A DNA stretch of 24,847 nt, from the NCBI GenBank assembly GCA_905236685.1, contig CAJOPD010000092.1, forward strand, positions 1 to 24,847, in the 5' to 3' direction. This stretch comes from an uncultured Clostridia bacterium. Lineage in GTDB: Bacteria > Bacillota > Clostridia > UBA1381. Shown piece by piece: positions 22,270 through 24,847 of the stretch. The notes below the pieces were generated by a model. It did no database searches. It was not told the origin of the DNA and saw nothing but the letters and a program-made list of their open reading frames with translations. Every line of letters starts with the position of its first letter. Within the stretch, counting starts at the first letter, position 1. The position numbers were made by a program, and so were the translations under genes.

Positions 22270-23898
22270 ATGGCAAAACAGATATTGTACGGCGAGGAAG
22301 CACGGCACGCCTTGGAGCGCGGAATTGACCAGCTTGCCGATACCGTTAAAATAACGCTCGGACCTAAGGGCAGAAATGTCGTTTTAGACAAAAAGTTCGG
22401 CGCACCGGTTATCACAAACGACGGTGTTACGATTGCTAAGGAAATCGAGCTTACCGACGCTTTTGAAAATATGGGCGCACAGCTTGTAAAGGAGGTTGCG
22501 ACAAAGACAAATGATGTTGCGGGCGACGGAACAACGACGGCAACTCTTTTGGCACAGGCTTTGGTGAGAGAAGGAATTAAAAATGTGACCGCAGGAGCAA
22601 ATCCTATGATAGTCAAAAAGGGAATTGCGAAGGCGGTAAAGGTTGCGGTAGATAACCTTTTAAAGAATGCGAAGGCAGTAAACGGTAAAGCTGATATTGC
22701 AAGAGTTGCGGCAGTTTCTGCGGCGAATGACGAAATCGGCGAACTTATTGCCGAGGCTATGGAAAAGGTAACTGCGGACGGTGTTATCACCGTTGAGGAG
22801 TCCAAGACCGCTGAGACATATTCAGAAATTGTTGAAGGTATGCAGTTTGATAGAGGCTATATTTCACCTTATATGGTAACCGATACCGATAAGATGGAAG
22901 CTGTTTTGGACGATGCATATATACTTATAACCGACAAGAAAATATCAAATATTCAGGAAATCCTGCCGCTTTTGGAGCAGATTGTCCAGATGGGCAAAAA
23001 GCTTGTGATTATCGCGGAAGACGTTGAGGGCGAGGCGCTTACAACTCTTATTCTCAATAAATTAAGAGGAACTTTTGTATGCGTTCCCGTTAAAGCCCCC
23101 GGTTTTGGCGAAAGAAGAAAGGCAATGCTCCAAGATATTGCCATTTTAACCGGCGGTCAGGTTATTTCCGAAGAATTGGGCTTGGAACTCAAAGACACGC
23201 AGGTTGACCAATTAGGACGCGCAAAACAGGTCAAAATTCAGAAGGAAAATACTATTATAGTAGACGGTATGGGCGATAAAGACGCCATAAAAGACCGTGT
23301 AAACCAAATCAGGAAAGAGATTGAAAATACTTCCTCCGAATTTGATAAGGAAAAATTGCAGGAAAGACTTGCAAAGCTTGCCGGCGGAGTTGCAGTCATC
23401 AAGGTAGGCGCCGCAACCGAAACTGAAATGAAGGAAATGAAGTACAGAATTGAGGACGCTTTGGCGGCTACAAAGGCAGCTGTTGAAGAAGGAATTATTG
23501 CAGGCGGCGGAACAAGCTACATCAATGTTATTCCCGAGGTTGAAAAGCTTTTGGATAACGCGCACGGCGATGAAAAAACGGGTATAAACATAGTTTTGAA
23601 GGCACTGGAAGAGCCTGTAAGGCAAATTGCCGAAAATGCAGGGCTTGAAGGCAGCGTAATTGCCGATAAGGTAAAGGCGTGCAAAAAAGGCGAGGGCTTT
23701 AACGCGCTCACAGAGGAATATGTGGATATGCTGAAAGCGGGAATTGTAGATCCTGTAAAGGTTACAAGGTCTGCTCTCGAAAATGCGGCTTCGGTTGCTG
23801 CAATGGTTCTGACAACAGAGAGCCTTGTTGCAGATAAGCCCGAAAATAATCCCACTGCGGCTCCTGCTATGGACCCGTCAATGAGCGGAATGTATTAA
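22270..23898 (+). CDS. groEL: Chaperonin GroEL
   Basis: A 542-residue ATP-dependent chaperonin. It has 'TLGPKGRNVVLDKKFGAP', 'DGVTIAKEIEL', 'VAGDGTTTATLLAQALV', 'EDVEGEALTTLILNKLRG' and 'VKAPGFGERRKAML', so the ATPase and apical domains are complete. The C-terminus is 'PAMDPSMSGMY' rather than a GGM repeat. AGGAGG precedes the ATG. It shares the CIRCE-controlled promoter with groES. Confidence 0.97.
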   Translation: MAKQILYGEEARHALERGIDQLADTVKITLGPKGRNVVLDKKFGAPVITNDGVTIAKEIELTDAFENMGAQLVKEVATKTNDVAGDGTTTATLLAQALVREGIKNVTAGANPMIVKKGIAKAVKVAVDNLLKNAKAVNGKADIARVAAVSAANDEIGELIAEAMEKVTADGVITVEESKTAETYSEIVEGMQFDRGYISPYMVTDTDKMEAVLDDAYILITDKKISNIQEILPLLEQIVQMGKKLVIIAEDVEGEALTTLILNKLRGTFVCVPVKAPGFGERRKAMLQDIAILTGGQVISEELGLELKDTQVDQLGRAKQVKIQKENTIIVDGMGDKDAIKDRVNQIRKEIENTSSEFDKEKLQERLAKLAGGVAVIKVGAATETEMKEMKYRIEDALAATKAAVEEGIIAGGGTSYINVIPEVEKLLDNAHGDEKTGINIVLKALEEPVRQIAENAGLEGSVIADKVKACKKGEGFNALTEEYVDMLKAGIVDPVKVTRSALENAASVAAMVLTTESLVADKPENNPTAAPAMDPSMSGMY

Positions 23899-23910
23899 AA
23901 AGCATAAAAA

Positions 23911-23940
23911 AGGGAGTGCAAACAGAGATTTGCGCTCCCT
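23911..23940. terminator. Terminator between groEL and the XRE gene
   Basis: AGGGAGTGCAAA / TTTGCGCTCCCT (one T-G pair) with a six-base loop. The T-run is good on the minus strand (complement of A6) and weak on plus, so it is best for the XRE gene but likely serves groEL too. Confidence 0.8.
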
Positions 23941-23951
23941 TAATTATTGTT

Positions 23952-24539
23952 TTAGGCAAGTGTTTTCTTTATAAGCCCGTCTTTGTTGCAATAAATGTAT
24001 ATTATGCCCTTTCCTCTTTTTAAAAATCTTGCCTCGGCGTTTTGCTCGGGGTATAGCTTTACGATTTCGCATCTGTCGTTTGTTACATACGCAATAAATG
24101 AGATATAGTGCGATTTATCCATATCGTGATTGACCGAAACAAAGTATTCGTTTTCGATAAGCTCACAATTTATAATGTGCTTGTCATTTTCTGCTTCCGC
24201 TTCCAACACGGGCAGATTTATGCCGCAGCAGGAATTTATATTTTCGCCCATTGTATGAATTATATTTTCGCAAATGGGGCATACCGAAAACTTGGATTTT
24301 AACATATTGCTCGATTTATTTTGATTTATGATATATTCGCCGTTCATAAGCTCAATAACAGACACCTTCAAAGCTCTTGATAACGGCTCTATCAGGCTTA
24401 TGTCGGGCAAACCCTTTCCCGTTTCCCATTTACTTATTGTTTTATCGCTTACCCCGATAATACTGCCCAATTCCGATTGCGTCAAATTTTGATTTTCTCT
24501 TAATTCTTTTATAATTTTCCCTGTTACATAGTTGTTCAT
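23952..24539 (-). CDS. XRE-family regulator fused to a desulfoferrodoxin-like domain
   Basis: A 195-residue protein. Residues 5-60 are an XRE helix-turn-helix ('LTQSELGSIIGVSDKTISKW'). Residues 87-105 (CPIC...CC) resemble the desulforedoxin iron site, and the rest resembles the superoxide reductase fold: His121, His138 and His144 in 'NHDMDKSHYISFIAYV' and Cys184 in 'YCNKDGL'. Superoxide reductase has His three residues after this Cys; here it is Asp187 (GAC). Such fusions occur in Clostridia; I infer an oxidant- or metal-sensing regulator. ATG 24539 is chosen because GGAGG lies 8 bases upstream; an ATG at 24554 overlaps this site. Confidence 0.85.
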   Translation of the reverse strand: MNNYVTGKIIKELRENQNLTQSELGSIIGVSDKTISKWETGKGLPDISLIEPLSRALKVSVIELMNGEYIINQNKSSNMLKSKFSVCPICENIIHTMGENINSCCGINLPVLEAEAENDKHIINCELIENEYFVSVNHDMDKSHYISFIAYVTNDRCEIVKLYPEQNAEARFLKRGKGIIYIYCNKDGLIKKTLA

Positions 24540-24560
24540 TTTTAAAACCTCCATAATTCA

Positions 24561-24588
24561 ATTATAAATAAATTGCCCGCAATTGCAA
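24561..24588 (-). promoter_or_regulatory. Promoter of the XRE gene with a possible operator
   Basis: On the minus strand, TTGCAA (complement of 24583-24588), a 16-base spacer and TATAAT (complement of 24561-24566). The spacer holds a perfect inverted repeat, AATTGC-CC-GCAATT (24571-24584), a reasonable site for autorepression. Confidence 0.65.
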
Positions 24589-24709
24589 CCTACTTAGCGT
24601 AGAATTACAAAAAAACCAAAGAAAACAATATGTGCAATTAGCACAAAAATAAAACATATTTTTCTGTAAATTTCGTTAAAAATTTTTTAAGTAAAAATTA
24701 GCCAAACTA

Positions 24710-24738
24710 TTGCAAATTTTCCTTATATAATATATAAT
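24710..24738 (+). promoter_or_regulatory. Promoter reading off the right edge
   Basis: TTGCAA (24710-24715), a 17-base spacer and TATAAT (24733-24738), with a second TATAAT at 24726. Transcription would start near 24745. The AT-rich stretch 24600-24700 holds no gene that I can see, only an inverted repeat, TGTGC-AATTA-GCACA (24631-24645). Confidence 0.8.
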
Positions 24739-24743
24739 TGTTC

Positions 24744-24847
24744 CGTTGTGACACTTGACAAACGATGAAGCGGGAGGTTGCAGTAAAATACTGGTTTTTC
24801 CGTGGAGAATGTCCGGTTCTTGAAATCGGGCGACAGGTCACGCCATA
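24744..24847 (+). ncRNA. Structured leader RNA of an off-window gene
   Basis: The transcript folds at once: GTGAC (24748-24752) pairs with GTCAC (24837-24841) as an outer stem. Inside are CGGGA (24771-24775) with TTCCG (24798-24802), a hairpin CAGTA-AAA-TACTG (24781-24793) and a hairpin TGTCCGGTT...AATCG...GACA (24810-24835). No start codon is visible before the edge. The look and the position right after a strong promoter resemble leaders of clostridial ribosomal protein operons, possibly the rpsJ (S10) operon, but this is recollection only. Confidence 0.5.

Noticed and set aside
22266..22805. Minus-strand frame of 179 codons over groEL
   Set aside because: Ser/Ala/Phe-rich shadow of groEL codons with no start signal.
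24631..24645. Inverted repeat TGTGC-AATTA-GCACA
   Set aside because: A short repeat in AT-rich DNA with no promoter overlap; it may be chance.

Overview
The window looks like chromosomal DNA of a low-to-moderate-GC member of the class Clostridia (Firmicutes). The evidence is the gene content and layout (rsmG next to a noc-type ParB gene, infC-rpmI-rplT, yajC beside a TIGR04086-like membrane gene, pta-ackA), the classical Firmicutes RNA regulators (T-box, glycine riboswitch, ribosomal-protein leader, CIRCE), strong AGGAGG ribosome binding sites and TTGNNN-16/17-TATAAT promoters. Family-level calls rest on recognising motifs by eye; no search was run.

Layout. 1-2122: the end of pta (cut by the window edge) and ackA, the acetyl-phosphate/acetate pathway. 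2234-4306: an EF-G-like GTPase of the FusA2 type. 4440-5552: an orphan MsmK/UgpC-type sugar ABC ATPase. 5647-6345: radC, convergent with noc (6354-7154, minus); the two share one terminator that contains both stop codons. 7378-8076: rsmG (minus). 8160-9910: a glycine riboswitch with a terminator, controlling an AgcS-type sodium/alanine-glycine symporter. 9921-11283: an attenuated translation operon, infC-rpmI-rplT, with a leader of the L20 type; infC appears to start at AUA. 11366-12795: a MecA-like adaptor, yajC and a TIGR04086-like membrane protein whose Shine-Dalgarno lies inside a terminator-like hairpin.

12798-16533 (minus): pheS-pheT under a Phe T-box. 16593-17510: three small, tightly packed genes of unknown function. 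17566-21278 (minus): a class A penicillin-binding protein followed 23 bases later by mgtE. 21450-21809: a small lipoprotein with a BofC-like tail, divergent from the PBP gene. 21881-23898: groES-groEL behind a CIRCE operator. 23952-24539 (minus): an XRE regulator fused to a desulfoferrodoxin-like domain in which one expected iron ligand is changed. 24710-24847: a strong promoter and a highly folded leader RNA whose gene lies beyond the edge.

Most of the window is housekeeping: translation, chaperones, cell wall, acetate metabolism. No mobile element, CRISPR array, tRNA, rRNA or phage gene was seen. The points most worth a second look are the XRE-desulfoferrodoxin fusion, the three-gene small-protein operon, the AUA-initiated infC with its leader, the sequestered ribosome binding site after yajC, the structured noc leader and the folded RNA at the right edge.
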